Counted from the stretch's first letter, positions 48,239-58,287 are shown. The stretch: DNA of 64,000 nucleotides from Myroides odoratus DSM 2801 (GCF_000243275.1 NZ_CM001437.1:1337100-1401099); one strand, 5' to 3'. The notes: generated from the letters alone by a model not told the origin. Program-made: numbers and translations.

Positions 48239-49750
48239 TTATTTTATGCCTTGTAAAACTGATTCTATATAAATCGAAGGATTCATCATTTCATGTGCTA
48301 CACGTTCAGAAACTTCGAAAATTAACGGTGCATTTAATCCTATAAAGAGGGATACCCCTGCTAAAGCGACTACTGGTAAAATTAAGGCTACTTTTCCGGA
48401 GCTCACAAAGGGTGCAAAGTGGTCAATTTCTTCACTATTGGGTTTAGGTAGGTCTTTCCAGAATACTTCAGACCAAATTCGCGCCACAATAAATAAAGTA
48501 ACAAAACTCGCGAAGATTAAAGTTCCTAGTAAAACGTACTGTTCTAATCGGAATGCTTCTTGGAATAGCATGATTTTAGGCCAGAATCCAGATAAAGGAG
48601 GAATTCCTACCAAAGAAAACAGAATAACAGCGAACAAGATAGACAATTTTGGATAGTCTTTATACAATCCTCCTAAACGGTTAATATCTTGTGTTTCTCT
48701 AATTTTCTGTATCAATCCACTCATCATAAAAAGGTTACTTTTTACAATGACATCGTGAATTAAGTAGAAGATAACCCCTACAAAGGCGAGTTCTGTATAC
48801 AAACCAAATCCCGCAATTAAGTATCCGATGTGACATACAATAAAGTAAGAAAGGATACGGCGGATATTTCTTTTATTAATTGCCCCTAAAGCACCACTAA
48901 TCATAGTAAGAATGGCGATCACCACAAAAACACCTAAAACGAAATCGTCTGGTTGAAATATAATGGTAAACACTCTAAACATGGAGTATACCCCCATTTT
49001 GGTCAACAATCCACCAAAAATGGCTCCAATTGCCGATGGTGGTGTATGATAAGAAGAAGGCAACCAGAAATACATCGGGAATACGGCAGATTTAATTCCA
49101 AACCCGACGAAGAACAACAAAGCCGTTACGGACACTAATCCTCTATTTTCAACAATAGACACTTGATGCGCTAAATCGGCAATATTTAAACTTCCCGTAA
49201 TTCCGTATAAAATTCCTATAGCCGTTAGGAAAATAGTTGAAGCCAGCATATTCATGGTTACATACTTGACCGCAGATTCCATCTGTCTTTTCTTTCCCCC
49301 TAAGGTCAACAAGACAAAGGAAGAGATAATCACAACCTCAAACCAAACATATAAGTTGAAGATGTCTCCCGTTAAGAAAGCACCTAACAATCCCATAATC
49401 AAAAAATGGAAAATAATAAAATACCCAAATTTGATACGGCTAATATTAATAGCAGATGTGGAGTAAATCCCTACGGCTAGTGCTACGGTTGCTGTGAGGA
49501 GTACCATCACCGCACTCAGTGTATCCGCGACGAAGGTGATACCAAAAGGAGCTTTCCAACTCCCCAATTGTAAAGTAATTGCACCATATTCCCATGTTGC
49601 GGCAAATAAATTCCAACACAACAGAAAAGCAATACTATTACCAACGATGCTTATTATTTTTTGGATTTTGACATTCTTCCAAAAAATTAATAAAACAACC
49701 GCCGTAAACATATGAGCAAAAATTGGCGCTAATATGAAGTTTGAAATCAT
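48239..49750 (-). CDS. mnhD: Na+/H+ antiporter subunit D (MnhD/MrpD)
   Basis: 503 aa, about 14 helices, homologous to the proton-translocating NuoM/N subunits of complex I (GFGIKSAVFPMYFWLPSSYHTPPSA is the conserved proton-channel segment, with the last half Lys/His-bearing). A main ion-moving subunit of the Mrp complex. Overlaps mnhC by 4 bp. Confidence 0.93.
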   Translation of the reverse strand: MISNFILAPIFAHMFTAVVLLIFWKNVKIQKIISIVGNSIAFLLCWNLFAATWEYGAITLQLGSWKAPFGITFVADTLSAVMVLLTATVALAVGIYSTSAINISRIKFGYFIIFHFLIMGLLGAFLTGDIFNLYVWFEVVIISSFVLLTLGGKKRQMESAVKYVTMNMLASTIFLTAIGILYGITGSLNIADLAHQVSIVENRGLVSVTALLFFVGFGIKSAVFPMYFWLPSSYHTPPSAIGAIFGGLLTKMGVYSMFRVFTIIFQPDDFVLGVFVVIAILTMISGALGAINKRNIRRILSYFIVCHIGYLIAGFGLYTELAFVGVIFYLIHDVIVKSNLFMMSGLIQKIRETQDINRLGGLYKDYPKLSILFAVILFSLVGIPPLSGFWPKIMLFQEAFRLEQYVLLGTLIFASFVTLFIVARIWSEVFWKDLPKPNSEEIDHFAPFVSSGKVALILPVVALAGVSLFIGLNAPLIFEVSERVAHEMMNPSIYIESVLQGIK

Positions 49751-50100
49751 ATATCTAAATCTTGAATATTAAGGGAATCTAAATCATCTGTACCGGTTGT
49801 ACTATATACCTTATTCAATAAAACAATAGCGAAAGCGGTTAAACCGAAACTGATTACAATTGCGGTCAAAATTAGTGCCTGAGGCACAGGATCGGCATAA
49901 GCATCAAAAAACTGTTTATGTTCTTCATCAATAATTGGTGCTTTTCCTTTGGTTAATTCTCCCATTAAGAAAATAAGGATATTGGCGCCATTTCCCAACA
50001 TCATTAATCCGAGGAGTAACTTCACCATACTTCTGCGGAACATTAAATAAACGCCTGCAGAATATAATATACCTACTAAAACTACGAGTAATAATTCCAT
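49747..50100 (-). CDS. mnhC: Na+/H+ antiporter subunit C (MnhC/MrpC)
   Basis: 117 aa, three helices, a NuoK homologue (KLLLGLMMLGNGANILIFLM; DPVPQALILTAIVIS). The conserved Glu/Asp-bearing helix is visible. Confidence 0.92.
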   Translation of the reverse strand: MELLLVVLVGILYSAGVYLMFRRSMVKLLLGLMMLGNGANILIFLMGELTKGKAPIIDEEHKQFFDAYADPVPQALILTAIVISFGLTAFAIVLLNKVYSTTGTDDLDSLNIQDLDI

Positions 50101-50118
50101 GTAAATGCTTCTAATTAA

Positions 50119-50559
50119 TTAAACATTTTCTGCGATTGTAAATAGGATTGTCAACACAACGCCAATTACAACGAGATAAACCCCGATATCAAAAAACAAG
50201 GCGGTACCTACTGCGCCAATCACGGCAACTGATTCGGCAAACCATACCCCTGTCATCACGGGTAGCCCTAAAAAAACGGGTAATATTGCGCTTATAATAG
50301 ACAACGATAGACCAATACCAATTAAACGCATAGGCGAAAATTGAAACAAGGCTAAGGTCTGTTTGGTACTATACGCAAAAGAGTGCAATACGAAGGCAAT
50401 AGAAGCGATTAATCCTCCTACAAATCCTCCACCAGAAAGATAATGTCCTCTCAACAATACAAACAAGGAGAACAGAATCAATAAAGGCAATAAATAATTG
50501 GTTGCCGTACGCAAGATTGTTGAATCTAAAACGTGGTGTTTATTCTGATATTTCCTCAT
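50119..50559 (-). CDS. mnhB: Na+/H+ antiporter subunit B (MnhB/MrpB)
   Basis: 146 aa, four helices; GHYLSGGGFVGGLIASIAFV is the MnhB pattern. It overlaps the end of mnhA by 20 bp. Confidence 0.92.
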   Translation of the reverse strand: MRKYQNKHHVLDSTILRTATNYLLPLLILFSLFVLLRGHYLSGGGFVGGLIASIAFVLHSFAYSTKQTLALFQFSPMRLIGIGLSLSIISAILPVFLGLPVMTGVWFAESVAVIGAVGTALFFDIGVYLVVIGVVLTILFTIAENV

Positions 50560-52858
50560 CCTTCGTTCTGTATTTTAAAAGACCATATACTCCTAATGCA
50601 GCGATTGAAAGTACAATAGTCTCAATTAATGTATCAAACCCTCTAAAATCCACGAGGATTACGTTAACTACGTTTTTCCCTTTAGCTAAGATGTATGCAT
50701 TTTCAGCATAATATCTACTGATTTCTTTATCTGCTGGAGATACTAAAGCTTGTAAAGTAATTAGGGAGATTAATCCACCAAAAGCGATCGAAACCACAGC
50801 ATCTCTGAATTGGATTCTACGATTACTCAGTTTCAAGAAACCAGGTAATTTAAATAATACCAAAACAAATAAAACCACCGTCAGCGTATCGATGGCAAAC
50901 TGTGTCATCGCTAAATCAGGTGCTCCGTAAAACACAAAGATTAAACAAATACAGTAGCCTACTACTCCTGTTGCTGCAATGGCAGACAAACGAGATGGCG
51001 TATTGATTGCAAAGAAAATCGCAATCACTGTAATTAAGAATACAACCAATTCATATACCCTAAATTCAGATAATCCTTCGGTATTAACACGCAAAGGCAC
51101 ATCTGCAAATAGCTTATACCCTACTAAACCAATAAAAAATACAATAATCACCATCAAATAGATGCGTAAATATCCACTTTGAAATAATCGAGTATACGTA
51201 TAGGCAAATAATCTAAATTTCTCAACGACAAAACCGAAGATATGCTGTGGAGAAAGGTTATAGAAAGGCGAAACTACGGCCAACGAATTTTTGTATCCTT
51301 TAAACATAAAATACAAGGCAGTCCCCAAGAGAATAGTTCCACCACTTAGGGCTACGATTTCATTGAATCCATGCCATAGCGCCAATTCCATATCGATTGG
51401 TTTTCCGCCAATCGCTCGAACTACCGATGCAAGTACTCCTTCATTTACTAATTGAGGTAATACTCCAAATACAACACTTAGTACAGCTAAGATTACAGGA
51501 GGTAACCACATTTGAATAGATGGTTTAGGCACATCTTGGCACGCTTTTTTTACTTTTCCAAAAAACGGTTTAATCCCTACAAGGAAACCCGATGCTGTCA
51601 AGAATATATTCGTCAGTACAGCAGCTCCAGTAAAGACTAATGCCCATTCATTAATTGGATAGGTATACGTTGCATCATAAATGATTTCCTTCCCAATAAA
51701 TCCAAAAGTCAATGGAATTCCGGTGCTAGATAAAGCCGCAATCAAGGCAGCCCCCGCTAAAGCAGGCATTGTTTTACGCAATCCACCTAGTTGATTGATA
51801 TCTCTTGTATGTGTTTGATGATCTACCGTTCCGGTTACCAAGAAAAGAGTTGCTTTATACAACGCGTGTACTAAAATAAAGATACTCGCTGCGTAAATCG
51901 CTTTTTCTGATCCTACACCGAGTAAGAAAACAATCAGTCCCAAGGCTGAAATTGTAGTATATGCGAGGATTCCTTTCATATCTTTTCGGAATACCGAGTG
52001 TATAGCGCCAAATAGCATGGTTAAACCACCGATTACTTGCAAAGTGGTATTCCAATACACATGATCCCCTAAAATAGGCGTAAAACGCGCTAAAAGATAG
52101 ATTCCTGCTTTCACCATAGTTGCTGAGTGCAAATAAGCCGATACGGGTGTAGGGGCTTTCATTGCGCCAGGCAACCAAAAATGAAAAGGAAATTGAGCTG
52201 ATTTAGTAAAGGCTCCCATGAACAAGAAGAACAACAATACCCCATAAGAAGCATGTTCTTTTAAGAAGTCTGATTGTGTCAGCAGTTCATGAATGGAATA
52301 ACTTCCTGCAATACTTCCCATCACTGCCGCGAAGGAGAGTAAGAAGAATCCACCTAAGCCCGTAATTCCAAGTGCCCATAGTGCACTTTTACGCGAATCC
52401 TCTTCTTCGTTATTAAATCCAATCAAGAAGAAAGAAGTAATACTGGTCAATTCCCAGAATACAAATAGGGAAATTAAGTTATCTGATAGTACGACACCGA
52501 GCATGGCGCCCATAAAGAGTCCGAGGTAGGCAAAAAATCGATGAATATAGACATGTCCTTTAAGATAGTAAGACGCATACCAATACACGAGTGTTCCGAT
52601 TCCTGTAATCAACAGGGAGAATAAGAGCGATAATCCATCTAGTTTAAAGTCAAAAGCGATACCTAAGGAAGGTACCCATTCATTTCTAAAAAGCATAACT
52701 TCTTTTCCTGACTGTATTTTTGGCAAATAGGACAGGAAATAAAAGAAAAGACTTAATGGTATTAAAGTTAATAATCCTGTAAACTTAGAACGTCCTAACC
52801 CCTTCAAAAAAAGTGTACTAAAAGCTAGTACAAAAGTGAGTAAAATAATGAATAGCAT
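50540..52858 (-). CDS. mnhA: Na+/H+ antiporter subunit A (MnhA/MrpA)
   Basis: 772 aa, first gene of the operon. The N-terminal two thirds are a NuoL-type proton channel with 'FPFHFWLPGAMKAPTPVSAYLHSATMVKAG' features (about 215-245); the C-terminal third, from about 600, is the added DUF4040/MbhE-type region with APDLAMTQFAIDTLTVVLF. The whole seven-gene complex exchanges cytoplasmic Na+ for protons and supports alkali and salt tolerance. Only a degenerate -7 box (AATATTTG) is seen upstream. Confidence 0.94.
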   Translation of the reverse strand: MLFIILLTFVLAFSTLFLKGLGRSKFTGLLTLIPLSLFFYFLSYLPKIQSGKEVMLFRNEWVPSLGIAFDFKLDGLSLLFSLLITGIGTLVYWYASYYLKGHVYIHRFFAYLGLFMGAMLGVVLSDNLISLFVFWELTSITSFFLIGFNNEEEDSRKSALWALGITGLGGFFLLSFAAVMGSIAGSYSIHELLTQSDFLKEHASYGVLLFFLFMGAFTKSAQFPFHFWLPGAMKAPTPVSAYLHSATMVKAGIYLLARFTPILGDHVYWNTTLQVIGGLTMLFGAIHSVFRKDMKGILAYTTISALGLIVFLLGVGSEKAIYAASIFILVHALYKATLFLVTGTVDHQTHTRDINQLGGLRKTMPALAGAALIAALSSTGIPLTFGFIGKEIIYDATYTYPINEWALVFTGAAVLTNIFLTASGFLVGIKPFFGKVKKACQDVPKPSIQMWLPPVILAVLSVVFGVLPQLVNEGVLASVVRAIGGKPIDMELALWHGFNEIVALSGGTILLGTALYFMFKGYKNSLAVVSPFYNLSPQHIFGFVVEKFRLFAYTYTRLFQSGYLRIYLMVIIVFFIGLVGYKLFADVPLRVNTEGLSEFRVYELVVFLITVIAIFFAINTPSRLSAIAATGVVGYCICLIFVFYGAPDLAMTQFAIDTLTVVLFVLVLFKLPGFLKLSNRRIQFRDAVVSIAFGGLISLITLQALVSPADKEISRYYAENAYILAKGKNVVNVILVDFRGFDTLIETIVLSIAALGVYGLLKYRTKDEEISE

Positions 52859-53000
52859 AAATGAGCTTTATTTCTCTTTTTTCAAATATTTCTATTGAGG
52901 GTAAATATATAAAAAAATCAAAAAAAAACTAATCAAAGCCAAATAACGCGCCTGTTTTTAACAAAATTATAACCATTTTTAAACAGATATAGCCACAAAA

Positions 53001-53026
53001 AAAGCGAGATTTTAAAATCTCGCTTT
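53001..53026 (-). terminator. Terminator after obgE
   Basis: AAAGCGAGATTTT and AAAATCTCGCTTT form a spacerless 13-bp palindrome. On the minus strand seven Ts follow. It ends the hpt-adk-obgE operon. Confidence 0.87.
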
Positions 53027-53031
53027 CAGGG

Positions 53032-54033
53032 CTAGTTATTTAACATTTGCCACAATTTATCTTTTAGTTCTTGAAGACCTTGTTGAGCAACTGCCGATAT
53101 AAACATATAAGGCACTCCCTCTAGTTCTTCATCTAATTCTGCTTTCATTTCTGTTTGGAGCTCTGCATCCAACATATCTGATTTGGTAATGACTAATAGA
53201 CGATCTTTATCCAGCATTTCAGGATTGTATCGTCTCAGCTCATCCAAAAGAATTTCGTATTCTTTTTTGATGTCTTCAGCATCTGCAGGCACCATAAAAA
53301 GAAGCGTAGAATTTCGTTCAATATGACGTAAGAAATAATGTCCTAAACCTTTTCCTTCTGCAGCTCCTTCGATAATTCCAGGAATATCTGCAATCACAAA
53401 CGATTTAAAATCACGGTAAGCTACAATTCCTAAATTGGGTTTTAGCGTTGTAAAAGGATAATCTGCAATTTTTGGTTTTGCAGAAGTTAGCACGGATAAC
53501 AACGTTGACTTACCTGCGTTTGGAAATCCTACTAAACCAACATCTGCCAATACTTTCAACTCTAAAATAATATCGAGTTCTTCTCCTGGCATCCCTGGTT
53601 GCGCATAACGAGGGGTTTGGTTTGTTGACGTTCTAAAATGCCAGTTTCCTAAACCACCTTTTCCACCTTTTCCGAGGATTCGTTTTTCGTTATGTTCAGT
53701 AATTTCGAACAGGATTTCTCCTGTTTCTTTATCTTTTACAACTGTTCCTAAAGGTACTTCAATAACTCGATCATCTCCGTCAGCACCTGTACTTCTTGAA
53801 CTACCACCATCACCTCCGTGCCCCGCTTTGATATGGCGCATGAATTTTAGGTGATATAACGTCCATAGTCCTTCGTTACCGACAATATAGACATGACCTC
53901 CACGTCCACCATCTCCACCATCAGGACCTCCTTTTTCAATAAATTTTTCACGGTGTAAATGCGTAGAACCTCTTCCACCTTTTCCTGAGGCCACATAGAT
54001 TTTTACGTAGTCTACAAAATTCCCTTCAGTCAT
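53032..54033 (-). CDS. obgE: Obg GTPase (ribosome assembly)
   Basis: 333 aa. Gly-rich Obg fold (about 1-160), then a G domain with GFPNAGKST (169-177), switch region [10 protein letters not shown], and DIPGIIEGA (216-224). The NKxD position reads TKSD. The optional C-terminal OCT domain is absent, as usual in this phylum. It is required for late 50S assembly and stress response. 53 bp after adk. Confidence 0.95.
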   Translation of the reverse strand: MTEGNFVDYVKIYVASGKGGRGSTHLHREKFIEKGGPDGGDGGRGGHVYIVGNEGLWTLYHLKFMRHIKAGHGGDGGSSRSTGADGDDRVIEVPLGTVVKDKETGEILFEITEHNEKRILGKGGKGGLGNWHFRTSTNQTPRYAQPGMPGEELDIILELKVLADVGLVGFPNAGKSTLLSVLTSAKPKIADYPFTTLKPNLGIVAYRDFKSFVIADIPGIIEGAAEGKGLGHYFLRHIERNSTLLFMVPADAEDIKKEYEILLDELRRYNPEMLDKDRLLVITKSDMLDAELQTEMKAELDEELEGVPYMFISAVAQQGLQELKDKLWQMLNN

Positions 54034-54086
54034 CTTTTATTTTATTACCTTCTCTTTGTTTTTGTCTTTTTTATTCAAGAGATCGA

Positions 54087-54662
54087 TTAAATCAAACGGT
54101 CAATTACGCCGCTTAATCTCGTTGTAATCTCTTCAACAGTTCCGATACCATCTACTGAATTATAACAGTTTTTCCCTGTATAATAGTCAATTAGTGGCGC
54201 TGTTTTTTCGTTGTATTCTTCGTAGCGACTTCTGATGATTTTCTCATCTTGGTCATCTGCTCTTCCGCTTGTCTTTCCTCTTTCTAGGATACGTTGTACT
54301 AAAACATCATCGTTTGCTTCTAATCCAACTGTTCCTACAAAACGAATATTTTTTTCTTTTAATAAAGCTTCTAATGCTTCTGCTTGTTGAATTGTACGTG
54401 GAAAACCATCAAATAAGAACCCTGCCTTATCCATGTTTTTTTCTACTTCATCTGCAAGCATATCAATTGTAATAGAATCTGGTACCAATTCTGCTCTATC
54501 CATAAAGACCTTGGCCTGTTTTCCTAATTCTGTTCCATTTTTTAGGTTATAACGAAACACATCTCCGGTAGAAATATGAGTTAAATTGTATTTTTCTTTA
54601 AGAAATTCTGCCTGTGTGCCTTTTCCTGCACCAGGTTTTCCAAATAAAACTATTGCAATCAT
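54087..54662 (-). CDS. adk: Adenylate kinase
   Basis: 191 aa, the short form without a zinc-finger LID. P-loop GKPGAGKGTQ (8-17), DGFPRTIQQAEAL near 85, and the LID starting ERGKTSGRADD near 127. It interconverts AMP, ATP and ADP. Between hpt and obgE rather than in the spc cluster, where adk often sits in other phyla. Confidence 0.96.
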   Translation of the reverse strand: MIAIVLFGKPGAGKGTQAEFLKEKYNLTHISTGDVFRYNLKNGTELGKQAKVFMDRAELVPDSITIDMLADEVEKNMDKAGFLFDGFPRTIQQAEALEALLKEKNIRFVGTVGLEANDDVLVQRILERGKTSGRADDQDEKIIRSRYEEYNEKTAPLIDYYTGKNCYNSVDGIGTVEEITTRLSGVIDRLI

Positions 54663-54695
54663 GCTACTATACTTTATTTATGCTGTTACTGTTTA

Positions 54696-55229
54696 TTACT
54701 CTTTAATTTGATAAATTTCCGGAATGTTTCTTCCGTGTTTATCATAATCCATCCCATACCCCACGATGAATTTATTTTCAATTTCAAAAGCGACATAATC
54801 TAGTTTAATGTCTTTGGTATAAGCTTCTGGCTTTAAGCACAACGTACAAATTCTAACTTCTTTTGGACGTTGTTGTTCAAAAAGTTTTTTTAGCGCTACT
54901 AATGTATTTCCGGTATCCACGATGTCTTCAATAATAATTACACGTCGATCCGTCACATCAATATCCAAACCTAAAAGTTGATTCACTTGATTGCTTGATT
55001 GAGTCCCGATGTATGAAGCCATCTTTACAAAACTCATCTCACAGCTGCCTTTATATTGCTTAACTAAATCCGAAACCACCATGAAAGATCCATTCAAAAC
55101 ACCAATGAAGATTGGTATTTCCCCATTCATATCACGCAAAATCTCATTTGCAATCTCCCCTAATCTTTCTTGAATCTGTTTTTCCGAAATAAAAGGAACA
55201 AAAGTCTTGTCTAAAACTTGAATTTCCAT
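54696..55229 (-). CDS. hpt: Hypoxanthine phosphoribosyltransferase
   Basis: 177 aa from ATG at 55229 (MEIQVLDKTF). A longer frame begins at 55262, but a TAnnTTTG promoter box lies within that extension, so the later start is chosen. PRPP motif VIIIEDIVDTGNT near 98-110, and the loop IGVLNGSFMVVSDLV. Salvages hypoxanthine or guanine to IMP or GMP. First gene of hpt-adk-obgE, all tied to nucleotide pools. Confidence 0.92.
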   Translation of the reverse strand: MEIQVLDKTFVPFISEKQIQERLGEIANEILRDMNGEIPIFIGVLNGSFMVVSDLVKQYKGSCEMSFVKMASYIGTQSSNQVNQLLGLDIDVTDRRVIIIEDIVDTGNTLVALKKLFEQQRPKEVRICTLCLKPEAYTKDIKLDYVAFEIENKFIVGYGMDYDKHGRNIPEIYQIKE

Positions 55230-55251
55230 AAACAATTGAATTGATAATTTG

Positions 55252-55259
55252 CAAATATA
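55252..55259 (-). promoter_or_regulatory. -7 box of hpt
   Basis: TATATTTG on the minus strand, 23 bp before the chosen ATG at 55229; it places the start of transcription near 55246. Confidence 0.6.
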
Positions 55260-55395
55260 CAAAAAAGATACAGCACATTTATACTCCTTAACAGATGAAT
55301 TCCAAACAAATTCATTTTGTTACGTGAGCTTGGTGAGGGGATGAAAAGGCGAAGTTGGTAAAATCGCATCAAGAACAAACCGCAAACCCGTAAAC

Positions 55396-55429
55396 AAAAA
55401 AAACGTAGCGCTTTCTTCAAACGCTACGT
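55396..55429 (-). terminator. Orphan minus-strand terminator
   Basis: ACGTAGCG (55429-55422 on the minus strand) pairs with CGCTACGT (55410-55403), with a further TTT/AAA extension across one bulge and a GAAG loop, followed by a run of seven Ts. There is no gene upstream on that strand before purK, which runs the other way. Confidence 0.75.
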
Positions 55430-55462
55430 CTAAAACAAACTAATTCAATCTAACTCTAAAAC

Positions 55463-55470
55463 CAAAGCTA
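55463..55470 (-). promoter_or_regulatory. -7 box upstream of the orphan terminator
   Basis: TAGCTTTG on the minus strand, a full TAnnTTTG match, 34 bp before the terminator stem. It would give a transcript of about 60 nt. No TTG at -33. Confidence 0.35.
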
Positions 55471-55805
55471 ATAAGTTTTATTGTTAAGATTATTTTTTAT
55501 ACACCAGATCAAGGGTATATATTATCTTCTAATACGTTGTACCATGTTATATCGATTTCAAATATAAGTTAATTTTTTAACTAAACAAGTTTTGTTTTAA
55601 GTTTTTTTTCACACTCGTAAAACTCACGTATTAGAATTAAAAACAAGTTCGGTTTCAAAAAATAATAAAACAAATCAATAAAAGTTAAAACTACTACATT
55701 CTCCTAGCACAGGCCTTATCCCCCGTTACTCCGGCTTGTATTATCTTATCTCAAGCCTAAACCACTTTTTTTGGTTCTATTTTATGTACACCATTCGATT
55801 TAGTA

Positions 55806-55813
55806 TATCTTTG
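55806..55813 (+). promoter_or_regulatory. -7 box of purK
   Basis: TATCTTTG, a full match, 24 bp before the ATG at 55838. Confidence 0.55.
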
Positions 55814-55837
55814 CACAAACACAATTACAACAACACA

Positions 55838-56992
55838 ATGAATTATTATTCAACTGATTTTCGCTTAGGAATATTAGGAGGCGGCCAACTAGGCAAAATG
55901 CTTTTATACGATACACGCAAATTTGACATTGCTACTTTCATATTAGATCCAAGTAAAGAAGCTCCGGCACAATTTGGTGCACACCAATTTTTTCAAGGAG
56001 ATTTAATGGATTATGAAACGGTTTATCGCTTTGGAAAAAAAGTAGATGTTTTAACCATCGAAATTGAAGGCGTAAATCTAGAAGCATTGGATCAATTACA
56101 GCAAGAAGGTGTAAAAGTATATCCTGCTCCTGAGACCTTGCGTCTGATACAAAACAAAGGCAAGCAAAAAGATTTCTATACTTCACACCATATTCCTACC
56201 GCTCCTTATGTGCGTTTTACTTCTAAAGCAGATTTAGTTGCTGCAGTAAATCAGCAAACGGTATCTGTTCCTTTTGTGTGGAAATCGGCACAATTTGGGT
56301 ATGATGGAAACGGAGTAAAAGTTGTTCGTTCTGTTGCAGATCTTACCGCATTACCAGAAGTAGAGTGTATTGCTGAGGCTATGATTCCGTTCAAAAACGA
56401 ATTAGCTGTGATTGTAGCGCGTTCAGCATCTGGAGAAATTAAAACTTTTCCTGTGGTAGAAATGGAATTTCACCCTGAGGCGAATCAAGTCGAATATGTA
56501 ATCTGTCCAGCGCGTATTGATGCAACTGTTGCAGAAAAAGCACGAGCAATTGCCTTAACGGTTTCTGAGAAATTCAACCACGTTGGATTATTAGCTGTGG
56601 AGATGTTTCAAACACAAGAGGACGAAATTTTAGTCAACGAAGTTGCTCCTCGTCCGCATAATTCAGGTCATTATTCTATTGAAGCGAGTTATACTTCACA
56701 ATTTGAACAACACATCCGCGCTATTTTAGACTTACCTTTAGGTAATACAGATAGCAAAGTTGCTGGTGTTATGGTGAATCTAGTGGGTGCAGAAGGACAC
56801 ACCGGACAGGTATACTACGAGGGAATGAATGAAATTTTAGCTATTCCTGGAGTTACTCCACATATTTATGGTAAAAGAGAAACAAGACCTTTCCGCAAAA
56901 TGGGTCATGTTACTATCGTAAATAGCGATATGAATAAAGCGAGAGAAATCGCTCAAAAAGTAAAAGAAACGATTAAAGTAATCAGTCAATAA
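55838..56992 (+). CDS. purK: N5-carboxyaminoimidazole ribonucleotide synthase
   Basis: 384 aa from the ATG at 55838 (MNYYSTDFRLGILGGGQLGKM). A longer frame from 55736 contains the promoter box and is rejected. ATP-grasp enzyme: N-terminal GILGGGQLGKML (about 10-21), central grasp region with FVWKSAQFGYDGNGVKV near 146, and NEVAPRPHNSGHYSIEA near 266. It makes N5-CAIR from AIR, bicarbonate and ATP in purine synthesis; purE follows 3 bp after its stop. Confidence 0.95.
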   Translation: MNYYSTDFRLGILGGGQLGKMLLYDTRKFDIATFILDPSKEAPAQFGAHQFFQGDLMDYETVYRFGKKVDVLTIEIEGVNLEALDQLQQEGVKVYPAPETLRLIQNKGKQKDFYTSHHIPTAPYVRFTSKADLVAAVNQQTVSVPFVWKSAQFGYDGNGVKVVRSVADLTALPEVECIAEAMIPFKNELAVIVARSASGEIKTFPVVEMEFHPEANQVEYVICPARIDATVAEKARAIALTVSEKFNHVGLLAVEMFQTQEDEILVNEVAPRPHNSGHYSIEASYTSQFEQHIRAILDLPLGNTDSKVAGVMVNLVGAEGHTGQVYYEGMNEILAIPGVTPHIYGKRETRPFRKMGHVTIVNSDMNKAREIAQKVKETIKVISQ

Positions 56993-56995
56993 GAT

Positions 56996-57478
56996 ATGAA
57001 AATAGCCGTAGTAATGGGCAGTATTTCAGATATGCCTATCATGCAAGATGCCATCGATATCATCAAAGAATTTGGGGTAGAAGTGGAAGTTGATATAGTT
57101 TCAGCACACCGTACGCCAGAGAAATTAGTTGATTTTTCTTCACACGCACACAACAGAGGGATTCAAGTGATTATTGCTGGAGCTGGTGGTGCAGCACATT
57201 TACCAGGTATGGTTGCTTCTATGTCTCCACTTCCTGTAATTGGAGTACCTGTTAAATCAAGCAATTCAATTGATGGATGGGATAGTGTTCTTTCTATCTT
57301 ACAAATGCCAGGTGGAGTACCTGTAGCCACAGTGGCTCTAAATGGTGGAAAAAATGCAGGTCTTTTGGCTTTGCAAATTTTAGGTAGTCAAAATGAAGAA
57401 ATTCGCAATCAGATGATTGCTTATAAAAATGGATTAAGAGATGCAGTTTTAAAAGCAGCAGCAAGTCTTAAACAATAA
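56996..57478 (+). CDS. purE: N5-CAIR mutase
   Basis: 160 aa, class I PurE. MGSISDMPIMQDA (8-20) and SAHRTPEK (41-48) are the active-site motifs; GAGGAAHLPGMVAS follows. It moves the carboxylate of N5-CAIR to give CAIR, the step after PurK. Ends in a hairpin terminator. Confidence 0.96.
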   Translation: MKIAVVMGSISDMPIMQDAIDIIKEFGVEVEVDIVSAHRTPEKLVDFSSHAHNRGIQVIIAGAGGAAHLPGMVASMSPLPVIGVPVKSSNSIDGWDSVLSILQMPGGVPVATVALNGGKNAGLLALQILGSQNEEIRNQMIAYKNGLRDAVLKAAASLKQ

Positions 57479-57524
57479 ATCAAATAACAAAACGCACTTT
57501 TCCAAGCGCGTTTGACTTTATACT

Positions 57525-57554
57525 AAACCAGTAATAGCAATTACTGGTTTTTTT
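57525..57554 (+). terminator. Terminator after purE
   Basis: AAACCAGTAAT (57525-57535) and ATTACTGGTTT (57540-57550), perfect 11-bp stem with AGCA loop and a T-run. The T-run overlaps the stop codon of the convergent desaturase-family gene. Confidence 0.9.
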
Positions 57555-58287
57555 ATGTCTTATTATTCCCTTTATACGTTGTTGTTTGATGTGTTTGAAA
57601 TAATCGATCCCACAATGTAGTATAAAACCCGAAGTTCTTCTGTGGTTCAATATGGTGCATATTGTGAAAACTGGCTGTACCTAACCAAGTCATCCATCCT
57701 TTACGTGCAACAGTTTGTACGCGATTAAAATGCCCGATAGTTCCCCATACTACATTAATGATAAAATACAATCCTACACTGAGATAGTGAAAGGGATAAC
57801 ACAGCAAGATGGCCAGCAGCATAACCCCAAAGCCTGTTGCTTCTAAAGGACTAAGCACAAACAGACTCAACGCATTTACACCTACGTGTTCATGATGTTT
57901 TTCGTGAATAAATCGATATAGGAATTTACTATGTGCGAGTTTATGAAAGACATACATCCAAAAATCAACTACTAAAATCAAAATCAATAGTTGTAAGAGT
58001 ATTGTCCCAACACTTTCTTTATTGAAATCCACAGACAAATACCCTGCTCTCCACAAAAAAGCGCCTAAAACAAAGACAATAATATTGCAAATTAACGTCA
58101 TCACTACAGCCCAAACATCAGATGAAACGATTGGTTGATATGCATTAACTGCGGTATTGCTCTTTTTTAAAGCATGCCACAAGAAGTAAAACAAGATTGA
58201 TCCCAACATCAAAGCTAGATTAAGCAGGAATGCAAATCCTACAATTGAGCGGTAATCTTGAGTTAATATCGTTTCCATTGGATTCAT
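57553..58287 (-). CDS. Fatty-acid hydroxylase / sterol desaturase family protein
   Basis: 244 aa, integral membrane, four to five helices. Di-iron histidine motifs are present: HKLAH (near 117), HEKHHEH (near 130) and HNMHH (near 210, in FHNMHHIEPQ). It may hydroxylate lipids or carotenoids; the substrate is not readable. A perfect 14-bp palindrome lies just upstream of its TACTTTG box. ATG at 58287, though Met4 is also possible. Confidence 0.82.
   Translation of the reverse strand: MNPMETILTQDYRSIVGFAFLLNLALMLGSILFYFLWHALKKSNTAVNAYQPIVSSDVWAVVMTLICNIIVFVLGAFLWRAGYLSVDFNKESVGTILLQLLILILVVDFWMYVFHKLAHSKFLYRFIHEKHHEHVGVNALSLFVLSPLEATGFGVMLLAILLCYPFHYLSVGLYFIINVVWGTIGHFNRVQTVARKGWMTWLGTASFHNMHHIEPQKNFGFYTTLWDRLFQTHQTTTYKGNNKT

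Larger units (their letters stand above)
55230..55837. other. Divergent intergenic region between hpt and purK
   Basis: About 600 bp with no credible ORF. It holds the hpt and purK -7 boxes, an orphan minus-strand terminator, and a TAnnTTTG box upstream of that terminator. The remainder is AT-rich with long T-runs (for example 55600-55609) and I see no further structure. Confidence 0.75.

Noticed and set aside
55211..55420. Minus-strand frame before hpt
   Set aside because: It runs across the hpt promoter box and the orphan terminator.
55736..55837. Longer start for purK
   Set aside because: It includes the TATCTTTG promoter box; the ATG at 55838 begins the conserved enzyme sequence.
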